From: Rufibacter sp. DG15C
Lineage (GTDB): Bacteria; Bacteroidota; Bacteroidia; Cytophagales; Hymenobacteraceae
Reading direction: 5' to 3'
Assembly: GCF_001577755.1 (NCBI RefSeq)
Contig: NZ_CP010776.1
Location: 2,294,001 to 2,358,000 of the forward strand
DNA: 64,000 bases
The notes below the pieces were generated by a model. That model made no database searches. It was not told the origin of the DNA and saw nothing but the letters and a program-made list of their open reading frames with translations. This document shows, one piece after another, positions 25,480 through 33,422 of the stretch. The translations under genes were made by a program, and so were the position numbers. Positions within the stretch are counted from its first letter, which is position 1. Each line of letters opens with the position of its first letter.

Positions 25480-26094
25480 ATGAAAGATAGATTAGAAGAT
25501 TTCGTAAAAGCCCACCGCGATGAGTTTGACTCCTTCGCACCGCGCCCAGACCTGTGGCAGGAGATTGCCGCCGACCTGGAGCCTGGGCAGACCACCATGC
25601 ACGTAGAACCCACCGCCGGCAAAGAAGCCTCCATCCTGTCCATGAACTGGAACGTGGCCTGGCGCTACGCCGCCGCCGTGGCCATGTTAGTATCTGTGTT
25701 TTTAACGGCCTGGTACTACGGTGCCAACTCGGCGCAGGCACCTCAGCTGGCCGCCACGCAACCCGCCAGCCTTGAGAAGATTGCCCCGGAGCTGAAGCAG
25801 ATTGAAACCCAGTTTGTGAGCATCATTGAGCAGAAAGAGTCCCAGTTGCAAGAATATGATTTGAAAGCGCTGGGCATGGAGAAAGAATGGGAGCAGGAAG
25901 CCAAAGCCCTAGACGCCTCTTACAACCAGTTAAAGCAGGAATTATACACCACCCCCAATAAGGCCGAACTGATCCAGGCCATGAGTGACAACCTAAAAAT
26001 GCGCATTGCCATCTTAAACAGACAGCTGGCCATTTTAGAGAACATACAGACCGTTAAAAAACAAAGTACAGATGAAACCACTACTATCTACTAA
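25480..26094 (+). CDS. Putative anti-sigma factor, single-pass membrane protein
   Basis: A 204-residue protein with a cytosolic N-terminal part (LEDFVKAHRDEFDSFAPRPDLWQEIAADL), one transmembrane helix at about 65-85 (VAWRYAAAVAMLVSVFLTAWYYG) and a long helical extracytoplasmic part with coiled-coil potential (about 100-195). I infer the anti-sigma role from this topology and from its place 43 bp after the ECF sigma gene; no zinc-binding HxxxCxxC motif is visible. It overlaps the following gene by 23 bp. Confidence 0.72.
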   Translation: MKDRLEDFVKAHRDEFDSFAPRPDLWQEIAADLEPGQTTMHVEPTAGKEASILSMNWNVAWRYAAAVAMLVSVFLTAWYYGANSAQAPQLAATQPASLEKIAPELKQIETQFVSIIEQKESQLQEYDLKALGMEKEWEQEAKALDASYNQLKQELYTTPNKAELIQAMSDNLKMRIAILNRQLAILENIQTVKKQSTDETTTIY

Positions 26095-27388
26095 GGTCCT
26101 CCTTTCCCTGGCCGCAAGCTTGGTCTTGACCGCCGCGAGGGGACAAGAAATGCCTGCGCCGCCAGTCCCTTCGGCCGCGCCGTGCACCCAAATAGTGTAT
26201 TTAGATAAAAACCACGTGGCCTCAGAAGTATCTGCCAGCGTGAAAGAAGCGCTGCTGATTGCTTCTAGAGAAACCAAGAACGCTTTGCAGTTGGTAAAGG
26301 CAGGTCAGGCGCTGGAGTTTCTTCATAATCTGGAGCAACCCAATGTGGTCATCGTTTCCAATCCCGAGGTGGAGCAGCCGCAACCCAACGCCTATGACTT
26401 CACCAAGTCCAAGAAGTTCAGCAAGACGTTCAAAGTGAGCTCTGCGGACAAACTGAACGTGGAGAACCAGTTTGGCAAGGTAGAAGTGCAGACCTGGAAC
26501 CGCAACGAGATTGCCGTAGAGGTGAACATCATCACCAGAGCCAGCACAGACGCCAAAGCCCAGGAGATTCTGGACAAGATCAACATTCAGGCCAGCCAAG
26601 GCAGCAACCTGGTGTCGGTGGTGACCGTGCGCGAGCCCATGCACATTCAGACGGCCAGCGGCAAGAGCTTTGAGGTGAACTACCTGGTGAAAATGCCGAA
26701 GGCCAATCCGGTGGCCATCTACAACAAATTTGGCGATGTAGTGCTGCCCGACCTGGATGGACCCAGCGAGGTGAGCGTGAAGTACGGTTCCATCAACGCC
26801 GGACGCCTGAACAACAAGCATAACCGGGTAACCCTGGAGTACGGCAAAGACCTTTCAACGGTAGACTACATGCGCGGCGGCAACCTCAACGTGAAGTACT
26901 CGGCCTTCAAGCTGAACTCCGCGGAGACCCTCATGACCACCACGGCCTACAGCAGCATCGCTATTGACAACATTGATGCCCTGGCCGTTGAAAGCCGCTA
27001 TGACAGAGCATTTAAGGTAGGCAATGTAAACCAGCTGTCTGGTAGAGGCTCTTACACTACCTTCACGGTGACCAACTTGAAAGAGTCTGCTGGCATGGAG
27101 ATGAAGTACTGCTCTAAGTTTGAGATTGCCAACATTGCCTCGGGCTTCAAGAAGATAGATGTGAACGGTGGCTATACCACCATCAACCTGAACTTCGCAG
27201 ACAAGACAGCCTTCAACTTTGACGTGAACACCTCTTACGGCAATTTAAAAGTAGACCAGGATCTGGTGGATTACAGCTTCAAGGAAGTGCGCAATACCTC
27301 TGCTACCTACAAGGGCAAGTTTGGCAAGGCAGCGTCCAAAGGACTGGTGAACGTGACCTCTAAATACGGGTCTGTCCAGTTCAACTAA
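26072..27388 (+). CDS. Secreted DUF4097-like (putative adhesin) beta-solenoid protein
   Basis: A 438-residue protein with a signal peptide (LLSLAASLVLTAARGQ). It has repeated beta-strand units from about residue 110, such as KLNVENQFGKVEVQTWNRNEI, VAIYNKFGDVVLPDLDG and LVNVTSKYGSVQFN. The pattern resembles DUF4097/putative adhesin domains that form beta-helices. It is likely periplasmic or surface-exposed. It overlaps the putative anti-sigma gene and is third in the ECF operon, so it may sense or respond to envelope state. A terminator follows 30 bp after the stop. Confidence 0.75.
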   Translation: MKPLLSTKVLLSLAASLVLTAARGQEMPAPPVPSAAPCTQIVYLDKNHVASEVSASVKEALLIASRETKNALQLVKAGQALEFLHNLEQPNVVIVSNPEVEQPQPNAYDFTKSKKFSKTFKVSSADKLNVENQFGKVEVQTWNRNEIAVEVNIITRASTDAKAQEILDKINIQASQGSNLVSVVTVREPMHIQTASGKSFEVNYLVKMPKANPVAIYNKFGDVVLPDLDGPSEVSVKYGSINAGRLNNKHNRVTLEYGKDLSTVDYMRGGNLNVKYSAFKLNSAETLMTTTAYSSIAIDNIDALAVESRYDRAFKVGNVNQLSGRGSYTTFTVTNLKESAGMEMKYCSKFEIANIASGFKKIDVNGGYTTINLNFADKTAFNFDVNTSYGNLKVDQDLVDYSFKEVRNTSATYKGKFGKAASKGLVNVTSKYGSVQFN

Positions 27389-27418
27389 TAAGAAATCCTA
27401 CCCCCACGCGTTAGAAAG

Positions 27419-27447
27419 AGCGAGCCCCAACGGGTTCGCTTTTTTGT
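27419..27447 (+). terminator. Intrinsic terminator of the ECF operon
   Basis: AGCGAGCCC / GGGTTCGCT stem (one G-U pair) with a CAAC loop, followed by TTTTT. Repeat R14 lies immediately downstream and is separate from it. Confidence 0.82.
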
Positions 27448-27453
27448 TATCCA

Positions 27454-27494
27454 GGCGTTTTTCGGTTATTTTAGGAAAAACAGGCTAAAAACGG
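27454..27494. repeat. Palindromic intergenic repeat, copy R14
   Basis: GGCGTTTTTCGGTTA, centre TTTTAGGAAAA, right arm CAGGCTAAAAACGG. It ends 7 bp before the ATG of the RidA gene and follows a canonical terminator. Confidence 0.7.
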
Positions 27495-27501
27495 ATGTAC
27501 T

Positions 27502-27927
27502 ATGACTACTTCTTCTTCAGACCCTATTCATTCTAATAGCGCCCCAGAACCTGTGGGCCTGTACCCGCACGCCCGCCGCGTAGGCAACCTGCTGTTCCTT
27601 TCTGGGGTAGGCCCACGGCAGAAGGGGCAGAAGCAGATACCCGGGGTGTTGTTGGACGCCCACGGCCAGATAGCCGACTATGACATTGCCGTGCAGTGCC
27701 GCGCCGTTTTCCAAAACGTGCGCACCATTCTGGAGGAGGCCGGCTCTTCCTGGGATAACCTGGTGGACGTCACCGTTTTCCTGACCAACATGAAAGAGGA
27801 CTTCCAGACCTACAACAAGGTGTACGCCGAGTATTTCAAAGACAACCAGCCTTGCCGCACTACGGTAGAGGTAAACGCCCTGCCCACGCCCATTGCTATA
27901 GAACTGAAATGCATCGCCACTATTTAA
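27502..27927 (+). CDS. RidA-family protein (reactive enamine/imine deaminase-like)
   Basis: A 141-residue YjgF/RidA fold protein that hydrolyses reactive enamines and imines from PLP enzymes or acts on related substrates. Signatures are GNLLFLSGVGPRQKG (about 29-43) and the C-terminal PCRTTVEVNALP, where the conserved catalytic Arg lies. The KQIPGV segment is typical of the 2-aminomuconate-deaminase-like subgroup. It is preceded by repeat R14. It is slightly longer than E. coli RidA (128). Confidence 0.88.
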   Translation: MTTSSSDPIHSNSAPEPVGLYPHARRVGNLLFLSGVGPRQKGQKQIPGVLLDAHGQIADYDIAVQCRAVFQNVRTILEEAGSSWDNLVDVTVFLTNMKEDFQTYNKVYAEYFKDNQPCRTTVEVNALPTPIAIELKCIATI

Positions 27928-28030
27928 TGAGAGAATGATTAATAGGGAAATGTTGGTTGAAATATAAATTATAAAATTTTATCAATGTAAGTAGTGGCCG
28001 TTTATTCGCGTTTACTACATAAGTTAATTA

Positions 28031-28399
28031 ATGGGCAATCAGATAAAAAAATCATTCCGTTATTATTCTCCAAACCAAATTCCTCCTGAAGAGAGGGGGA
28101 TAAACATCGTCTTGTCTCTAGCACTCTTGATTTATGGGACTTATGGCATAGTAAATAACGATTTCTACATACCAGCCAGGTTCACCAAGGGAATGAGTTT
28201 GACTGGTGTGTCGGCTTGGATTATGTATGCCGCTTTTTTATGTGCCGTCTTAAATTTATTATCAGTTGTGGTTGACCATTATGATGAGAGAAACAATGAA
28301 TTCAGCTACAAACGGTTTGCCCGATTTACACAGGTGTCAGGATGGGCGCTTTTCTTTTTAGCTATACTTTCTACAATAGTTATTGCCATTATTGGATAA
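28031..28399 (+). CDS. Small AT-rich membrane protein, unknown
   Basis: A 122-residue protein with about three hydrophobic segments: NIVLSLALLIYGTYGIV, SAWIMYAAFLCAVLNLLSVVV and SGWALFFLAILSTIVIAII. The N-terminus is basic and Ser/Tyr-rich. I do not recognise the family. The coding strand and the flanking 100-150 bp are clearly richer in A/T than any neighbouring gene, which suggests acquisition from another source or relaxed constraint. There is no obvious partner gene. The ATG follows an AT-rich leader. Confidence 0.65.
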   Translation: MGNQIKKSFRYYSPNQIPPEERGINIVLSLALLIYGTYGIVNNDFYIPARFTKGMSLTGVSAWIMYAAFLCAVLNLLSVVVDHYDERNNEFSYKRFARFTQVSGWALFFLAILSTIVIAIIG

Positions 28400-28573
28400 T
28401 CAACTCTTGTGTATGTAAATCAAGGAGTACTAAAACCAACATTACCTGAATGCTAGTCTTCGTCCGATGGCCTCGCCCGCCGTTTAGCCTAGTATGTTAT
28501 TATTGAGTGTAAAAAACTGCTTCATCAATACTCATCCTTTTGGTCATTACTCATTCATCACTAATCATTAGAT

Positions 28574-30379
28574 ATGACAGATTCCCCGGAAGGGCTGTTC
28601 GCAAAGAGAGAGCAACGTTTTTTATCACAAGAAGAACGGTTTGCCAGTAAACACAGATGGATTGGCTGGTTCCGGTTGGCCTTTGTGGTAGGAGCGGTGG
28701 CGGCCTGCGTGCTGTTGTTTTACTATGACAAGCCGGCCATTGGCCTTTCTATTTTGCTGGCAGGGTACTTCATCTTCGCGGGACTTATCCATTGGCACAA
28801 CAAGGTAGAGTACAAGCGCAAACACCAGCTGTATCTGGGCCTTATCAATCGGGCAGAGCAGGAGCGCCTGCGCGGCAATTTCAAAGACCTGCTGGCAGAT
28901 GGGCAGGAGTTTGAGGAGCCCAACCACTACTACACGGCAGACTTAGACGTATTCGGGTCGAACTCCATCTTTCAACTATTGAACCGAGCCGTCACGCGAT
29001 TAGGGCAGCAGCGGCTGGCACAATGGCTTAAGGCCCCTGCCGCGCCAGCAGAAATCTTGGCCCGGCAAGAGGCAGTGGCAGAACTGGCCCCCGACTTGGA
29101 ATGGCGGCAGAACCTGCAGGCGCGGGGCATGCACCATCACCGCAAAACGCAGCAACTGCCACAACCGTTTCTGCTCTGGCTAAAGAACCCTAATTTCTTT
29201 GAGGGTAAAGCCTGGCTGGCGGTGGCTACCTTTCTCTTTCCCTTGCTCACCATCGCTTCTATTATCTACTGGTCACAGGAGGGAGGCTCGCATTATCCGT
29301 TTGTGGGCTTGGTGGTCATCCAGTTTCTAATTGCCGTCAAGTACCAGCGCCAGCGCGATGAGTATTATGAGGAAAGCACGGGCATGTATGAGACCTTGCA
29401 GAGCTACACAGACATGCTGGTGCACATTGAGGGTAGAACCTTCCAGAGCGCCAAGGCCCGGCACCTGCAACAACAACTCAAGATAGACGACAAGCCCGCC
29501 TCTGAACACGTGCGGCAACTGGCCTCCATTATCCAGTATCTGTCAGCGCGGCTTAATACCTACCTCAACTTCATCCTGAACCACGCCTTGATGTGGGACT
29601 TTATCTGGATGTGGCGGCTGGAGCGCTGGAAGAAAACCATGTCGGCCAACATTGGCGAGGTCCTGAACGCCGCCGCCGAGTTTGAGGCCCTGGCCAGCCT
29701 GGCCGCTTTCCAGTACGCCAATCCCGACTACGCCATCCCGGTCATCAGCCCAGAGCCGTTCCAGTTTGACGCCGAAAAGCTGAGCCATCCCTTGATTTTC
29801 AGTTTGGGTCGCACGGCCAACAGTCTGGCCTTTAGCGGGGCAGGGCACACTGCCTTGATCACCGGGTCTAACATGTCAGGTAAAAGTACGTTTCTGCGGG
29901 CAGTGGGCGTGAACATGGTGCTGGCCTTTGCGGGCGCGGCGGTTTGTGCCAAACGCTTAACCGTCTATCCCGCGCAGGTGTATACCAGTATGCGCACCGA
30001 AGACAATCTGGCAGAAAACACCTCGTCTTTCTACGCCGAGCTCAAGCGCCTTAAGATTCTTATTGACTTGACTGCCACGGGTCAGCCCGTATATTTCTTT
30101 CTGGATGAGATTTTGAAAGGCACCAACTCGCATGACCGGCACGAGGGCGCCATGGCCCTGATCAGGCAGTTGCACAAGCGCTTCTGCTCGGGCTTTGTGT
30201 CTACCCATGACTTGGAGCTGGGCAACATGGAAGACGAACTGCCGGGCTCGGTGGAGAACTTCAGCTTTAATAGTTACTTTGACAACGGCCAGCTGCATTT
30301 TGACTATACCCTTCGGCCGGGCATCTGCAAGAGCTTTAACGCCAGCCAGCTCATGCGCCAGATGGGGATTGAAGTCTAG
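28574..30379 (+). CDS. MutS-like ABC ATPase with N-terminal membrane segments
   Basis: A 601-residue protein whose C-terminal third is a MutS/ABC-type ATPase. Walker A is ITGSNMSGKSTFLRA (about 430-445), with the EDNLAENTSSFYAELKRL region and Walker B YFFLDEILKGTNSHDR after it. The N-terminal 100 residues hold two hydrophobic helices (AFVVGAVAACVLLFYY and LSILLAGYFIFAGLIHW), and two more occur at about 215-255. The mismatch-recognition domain of MutS is not evident. This type is widespread in Bacteroidota; it may act on membrane-associated DNA, but its function is not established. Confidence 0.85.
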   Translation: MTDSPEGLFAKREQRFLSQEERFASKHRWIGWFRLAFVVGAVAACVLLFYYDKPAIGLSILLAGYFIFAGLIHWHNKVEYKRKHQLYLGLINRAEQERLRGNFKDLLADGQEFEEPNHYYTADLDVFGSNSIFQLLNRAVTRLGQQRLAQWLKAPAAPAEILARQEAVAELAPDLEWRQNLQARGMHHHRKTQQLPQPFLLWLKNPNFFEGKAWLAVATFLFPLLTIASIIYWSQEGGSHYPFVGLVVIQFLIAVKYQRQRDEYYEESTGMYETLQSYTDMLVHIEGRTFQSAKARHLQQQLKIDDKPASEHVRQLASIIQYLSARLNTYLNFILNHALMWDFIWMWRLERWKKTMSANIGEVLNAAAEFEALASLAAFQYANPDYAIPVISPEPFQFDAEKLSHPLIFSLGRTANSLAFSGAGHTALITGSNMSGKSTFLRAVGVNMVLAFAGAAVCAKRLTVYPAQVYTSMRTEDNLAENTSSFYAELKRLKILIDLTATGQPVYFFLDEILKGTNSHDRHEGAMALIRQLHKRFCSGFVSTHDLELGNMEDELPGSVENFSFNSYFDNGQLHFDYTLRPGICKSFNASQLMRQMGIEV

Positions 30380-30420
30380 CGTTTTCGGGCTGATTTCCAG
30401 AAAAGAGGCCAAAAACGGCA
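30378..30420. repeat. Palindromic intergenic repeat, copy R15
   Basis: GCGTTTTCGGGCTG, centre ATTTCCAGAAAAG, right arm AGGCCAAAAACGGC. It begins at the mutS-like stop codon. Confidence 0.82.
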
Positions 30421-30479
30421 GGGCTCCTCTCATCCATGACAATCTTTCTACCTTTGCCTTTCAACTAACCAAAAATACC

Positions 30480-30725
30480 ATGCGCGTTGTAGCGGACATC
30501 CCTCACCCAGAAATTAAAATCACCCTATTAGCTTGGAACGGCAAGTACCTGATTAAGCTGGAGCTGGGCCCGTTTGAGCAGACCTATAAAGTGAGCGAGA
30601 TGGATGTGGCTGGAGATGAAGAGATTAAGACCTGGCTAGATGAGGAGTTTCTGCAGCAGTGCATGGAGCAGTTCTTGACCATGCGCAAAAACCTGCACGA
30701 GGCCCGCAGACGGCATAGTTTCTAA
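30480..30725 (+). CDS. Small conserved-looking protein, unknown
   Basis: An 81-residue protein starting MRVVADIPHPEIKITLLAWNG; the rest is acidic and helical with FEQTYKVSEMDV and a basic C-terminus (RKNLHEARRRHSF). ATG 30480 is chosen because the same frame further upstream runs through repeat R15 and into the MutS-like gene. No family is recognised with certainty; small proteins of this kind recur in Cytophagales. Function unknown. Confidence 0.68.
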   Translation: MRVVADIPHPEIKITLLAWNGKYLIKLELGPFEQTYKVSEMDVAGDEEIKTWLDEEFLQQCMEQFLTMRKNLHEARRRHSF

Positions 30726-30887
30726 AATTAGAATATCAGTATATATACTATATCTGTGGGAAGCTTGTTGAAAAGCTTGTGGAGAACTTGTTTTTGAGAA
30801 TTACTTGCTTTATATTCATTTCTCAAACAACTCCTATTTACAAGTGCAATGGTCATGACTAAACCATAAGCTTCAACCTTTCCCATT

Positions 30888-31325
30888 ATGCAGGTAGGAA
30901 TAAGCAAACATATAAAGATTTCCTACAGAAAGGACATGCAGACGGTCATCATCCGGTGGCAGCAGCCTGTTTCTTTCACGGAATTTAAGCTGAACTGCCT
31001 GGCTATTTTAGGAATGGCCAAGGAGAACGAAGCTGCCTCCTGGCTCTTAGACTGCCGTTCTAAAGGAGAAGTAACCCAACAGGAAAGTCAGTGGCTGGTA
31101 GAAGAGTTCTACCCCAAAGCCTTACAGATGGTAGCGGCCCAACTTTGCGTGGCCTGGCTCCTGAACCCGCGGCAGATGCAACGTCTGCAAGAAGGAGAGA
31201 CCTTCACCGCCTTGACTGAGCCCCATCCCAACGTACACAGAAAAGCCTTCATGACCGAGCAAGAAGCCGTAGATTGGCTGGAGCATTCTATTGAAGAATA
31301 CGCCTGCCGTCCTAAAACCAACTAG
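30888..31325 (+). CDS. Hypothetical protein, possible STAS/SpoIIAA-like fold
   Basis: A 145-residue soluble protein. The order of strand and helix (VIIRWQQPVSFTEFKLNCLAI, then SWLLDCRSKGEVTQQESQWLVEEFYPKAL, then LCVAWLLNPRQMQRL) recalls the STAS/SEC14-like small proteins of Bacteroidota, but no diagnostic motif is present, so this is a weak analogy. It lies alone in a 600-bp span between the small protein and the SDR, converging with the latter at a gap of 21 bp. Confidence 0.65.
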   Translation: MQVGISKHIKISYRKDMQTVIIRWQQPVSFTEFKLNCLAILGMAKENEAASWLLDCRSKGEVTQQESQWLVEEFYPKALQMVAAQLCVAWLLNPRQMQRLQEGETFTALTEPHPNVHRKAFMTEQEAVDWLEHSIEEYACRPKTN

Positions 31326-31346
31326 TAGGCTTAAAATCACTTTCCT

Positions 31347-32159
31347 TTACTCCGCGAAAGAGGGGTACAGGGTCATGCCACCGTCTACGTACAAAGTAGC
31401 CCCTGTCACATAATCCGCCTCATCAGAGGCAAGCCACGCCGCCACTCTGGCAATATCGTCGGGCTCTCCAATTCTGCCATACGGTATCTGCGACAACATT
31501 TGCTCCCGGCCTTCCTTGGTCTTCCACTCGTCCTTGTTAATATCTGTTTTAATGGCCCCCGGCGAAATGCTGTTCACCCGTATCTTCTGAGGTGCCAGTT
31601 CCTGCGCCAGGGTTTTCATCATCATCATGACGCCGCCTTTGGAGGTGGTGTAGTTCACCCGTCCGCCCCAGGGAATGATGTCATGCACCGAGCTGATGAA
31701 GATGATCTTGCCCGCCGCCGCAGAGGTCTTTTTCTTGACGCCTCTTTTCACAAACTCTCTGGCCGCTGCCCGGGCACACAAGAAAGGCCCCGTCAGGTTG
31801 GTGTTGATGACCTTCTCCCATTGCTCCAGGGTAATCTCCAGAAAATCGGCGTCCTCTTGAATGCCCGCATTGTTCACCAGAATGTCAATGGTCCCGAACT
31901 CCTTCTTCGCCTTGGCAAACATCTCTTCTACCTCTGCTTCTTTTGACACGTCTGCCTTGACCAGCAAGCACTTGCCTCCCGCTTTTTCAATGGCCTGTTG
32001 GGTGTTTTTGGCACCTTCCTCATCAGAGTAGTAATTGATTACCACACGCGCTCCTTCCTGGGCCATTTTGATGGCTATGCCCTGACCAATTCCTGAGCTG
32101 GCGCCGGTTACCAAGGCCACCTGGCCATTTAATCGTTGAGAAGATGCAGAAGTAGTCAT
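31347..32159 (-). CDS. SDR oxidoreductase, glucose 1-dehydrogenase-like
   Basis: A 270-residue classical short-chain dehydrogenase. The cofactor motif is VTGASSGIGQGIA (about 15-27), with NNAG (about 95), the catalytic serine region ISSVHDI and YTTSK (Tyr/Lys). The C-terminus ends with DYVTGATLYVDGGMTLYPSF, as in FabG/glucose dehydrogenase-type SDRs. I chose the ATG at 32157-32159 because the longer frame adds an unlike N-terminal tail that overlaps the divergent promoter region. Its neighbour is a divergent secreted esterase; no pathway is evident. Confidence 0.9.
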   Translation of the reverse strand: MTTSASSQRLNGQVALVTGASSGIGQGIAIKMAQEGARVVINYYSDEEGAKNTQQAIEKAGGKCLLVKADVSKEAEVEEMFAKAKKEFGTIDILVNNAGIQEDADFLEITLEQWEKVINTNLTGPFLCARAAAREFVKRGVKKKTSAAAGKIIFISSVHDIIPWGGRVNYTTSKGGVMMMMKTLAQELAPQKIRVNSISPGAIKTDINKDEWKTKEGREQMLSQIPYGRIGEPDDIARVAAWLASDEADYVTGATLYVDGGMTLYPSFAE

Positions 32160-32347
32160 AAGATGTTCATAATAAGGTCCTGTGAGAGTACCTGCGTTGT
32201 TAAGGAAAGGTTGTGCCAGACAGTCTTTGTGGAGGCAGTAAAAGAAAGCAGATTGTTCTTGCCTGCCTGCCAGACGCGTGTAACTTTGAGGCATCTGCCA
32301 GGCCTAGCTTGCGGGCTTTTTTACCTGTTATTATTTCCCTATCTGCT

Positions 32348-33220
32348 ATGAAATCACTTCTCCTCTCCCTGTTGCTTTTGCTGTCTTTTACTGGCTACGG
32401 CCAGCAAGGCGCCCTCAAAGAAAGCCTGAAAGTAAAGAGCAAGCTCTTGGACCAGTCCGTGGAATACTCCATCTATTTACCGGCAGACTACAGCCAGTCC
32501 AACCGCCGGTACCCGGTGTTATACCTGTTGCACGGCTACACCGATGATGAAACCGGCTGGAGTCAGTTTGGCGAGGCGCATCTGATTGCCGATAGATTAG
32601 TGCAGGCCGGTCAGATTCCTCCTATGATCATTGTGATGCCTGACGCGGGCGTGACCTGGTATGTGAACAGCCAGGACGGCAAGACCAGGTATGAGGACTT
32701 TTTCATTCAGGAGTTCATCCCGCACATAGACAAAGAATACCGTACCCGCGCCACCAAAGAGTTTAGGGCGGTGGCCGGCCTTTCCATGGGCGGTTACGGG
32801 TCCATGATTTACGCGCTTAAACACCCAGAGATGTTCGCGGCAGCGGCTCCGTTGAGCGCCGCCGTCAGGACCGATGCTGAGATCTTAGCCACGCCAGACA
32901 AGGACTATACCGGTATCTTCGGGAATATCTACGGCCCAGATTTGAAAGGACAGGAGCGCCTGAGCGGGCACTGGTACAAGAACTCTGTGTTGCAATTGAT
33001 TCAAACCCAGCCGGCAGACAAGCTCAAGCAGGTGCGTTACTACATTGACTGTGGCGACGATGATTTCCTGATCAAGGGCAACATGGCCTTGCACGCCGCC
33101 TTGCTGGACAAGCAGGTGCCGCATGAGTTTAGAGTGCGGGACGGTGGCCACACCTGGACCTATTGGCGCACGGCGCTGCCCGCCGTCCTCAAGTTTGTAG
33201 GCAAGAGTTTCCATAGGTAG
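32348..33220 (+). CDS. Secreted esterase (Esterase D / Fae-XynZ-like)
   Basis: A 290-residue protein with a signal peptide (MKSLLLSLLLLLSFTGYGQ, cleavage near GYGQ). It belongs to the putative esterase family (esterase D, feruloyl-esterase, antigen 85-like). YPVLYLLHGYTDDETGW carries the oxyanion region, GLSMGGYGSM the nucleophile Ser at about 146, and the catalytic His sits in RDGGHTWTYWR. ATG 32348 is picked over the upstream in-frame start at 32213 because it gives a proper signal peptide. Divergent from the SDR; no glycan-utilisation genes nearby. Confidence 0.9.
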   Translation: MKSLLLSLLLLLSFTGYGQQGALKESLKVKSKLLDQSVEYSIYLPADYSQSNRRYPVLYLLHGYTDDETGWSQFGEAHLIADRLVQAGQIPPMIIVMPDAGVTWYVNSQDGKTRYEDFFIQEFIPHIDKEYRTRATKEFRAVAGLSMGGYGSMIYALKHPEMFAAAAPLSAAVRTDAEILATPDKDYTGIFGNIYGPDLKGQERLSGHWYKNSVLQLIQTQPADKLKQVRYYIDCGDDDFLIKGNMALHAALLDKQVPHEFRVRDGGHTWTYWRTALPAVLKFVGKSFHR

Positions 33221-33240
33221 AAAAGCTTCTGGTAGCCGAG

Positions 33241-33282
33241 GTTCGTTTTTAGGCTGTTTTCTAGGAAAGAGCCCAAAATTAG
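33241..33282. repeat. Palindromic intergenic repeat, copy R16 (degenerate)
   Basis: CGTTTTTAGGCTG, centre TTTTCTAGGAAAG, right arm AGCCCAAAATTAG. The right arm has lost the terminal ACG. Confidence 0.6.
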
Positions 33283-33422
33283 AGTTTCTAGGCAAGGATG
33301 ATAAGCCAACGGGAGTATGTTCTAATTAAGAATATCTTATATACCCCAAATCAAGTATAAGTCTAAGATTGGCTTTCTGCCAGCCTTAATTGGCAGATTC
33401 TCTTATTCTACAAACAGATTCT

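Noticed and set aside
30195-30479. Upstream extension of the 81-residue small protein
   Set aside because: The extension overlaps the MutS-like gene in another frame and passes through repeat R15; ATG 30480 is the plausible start.
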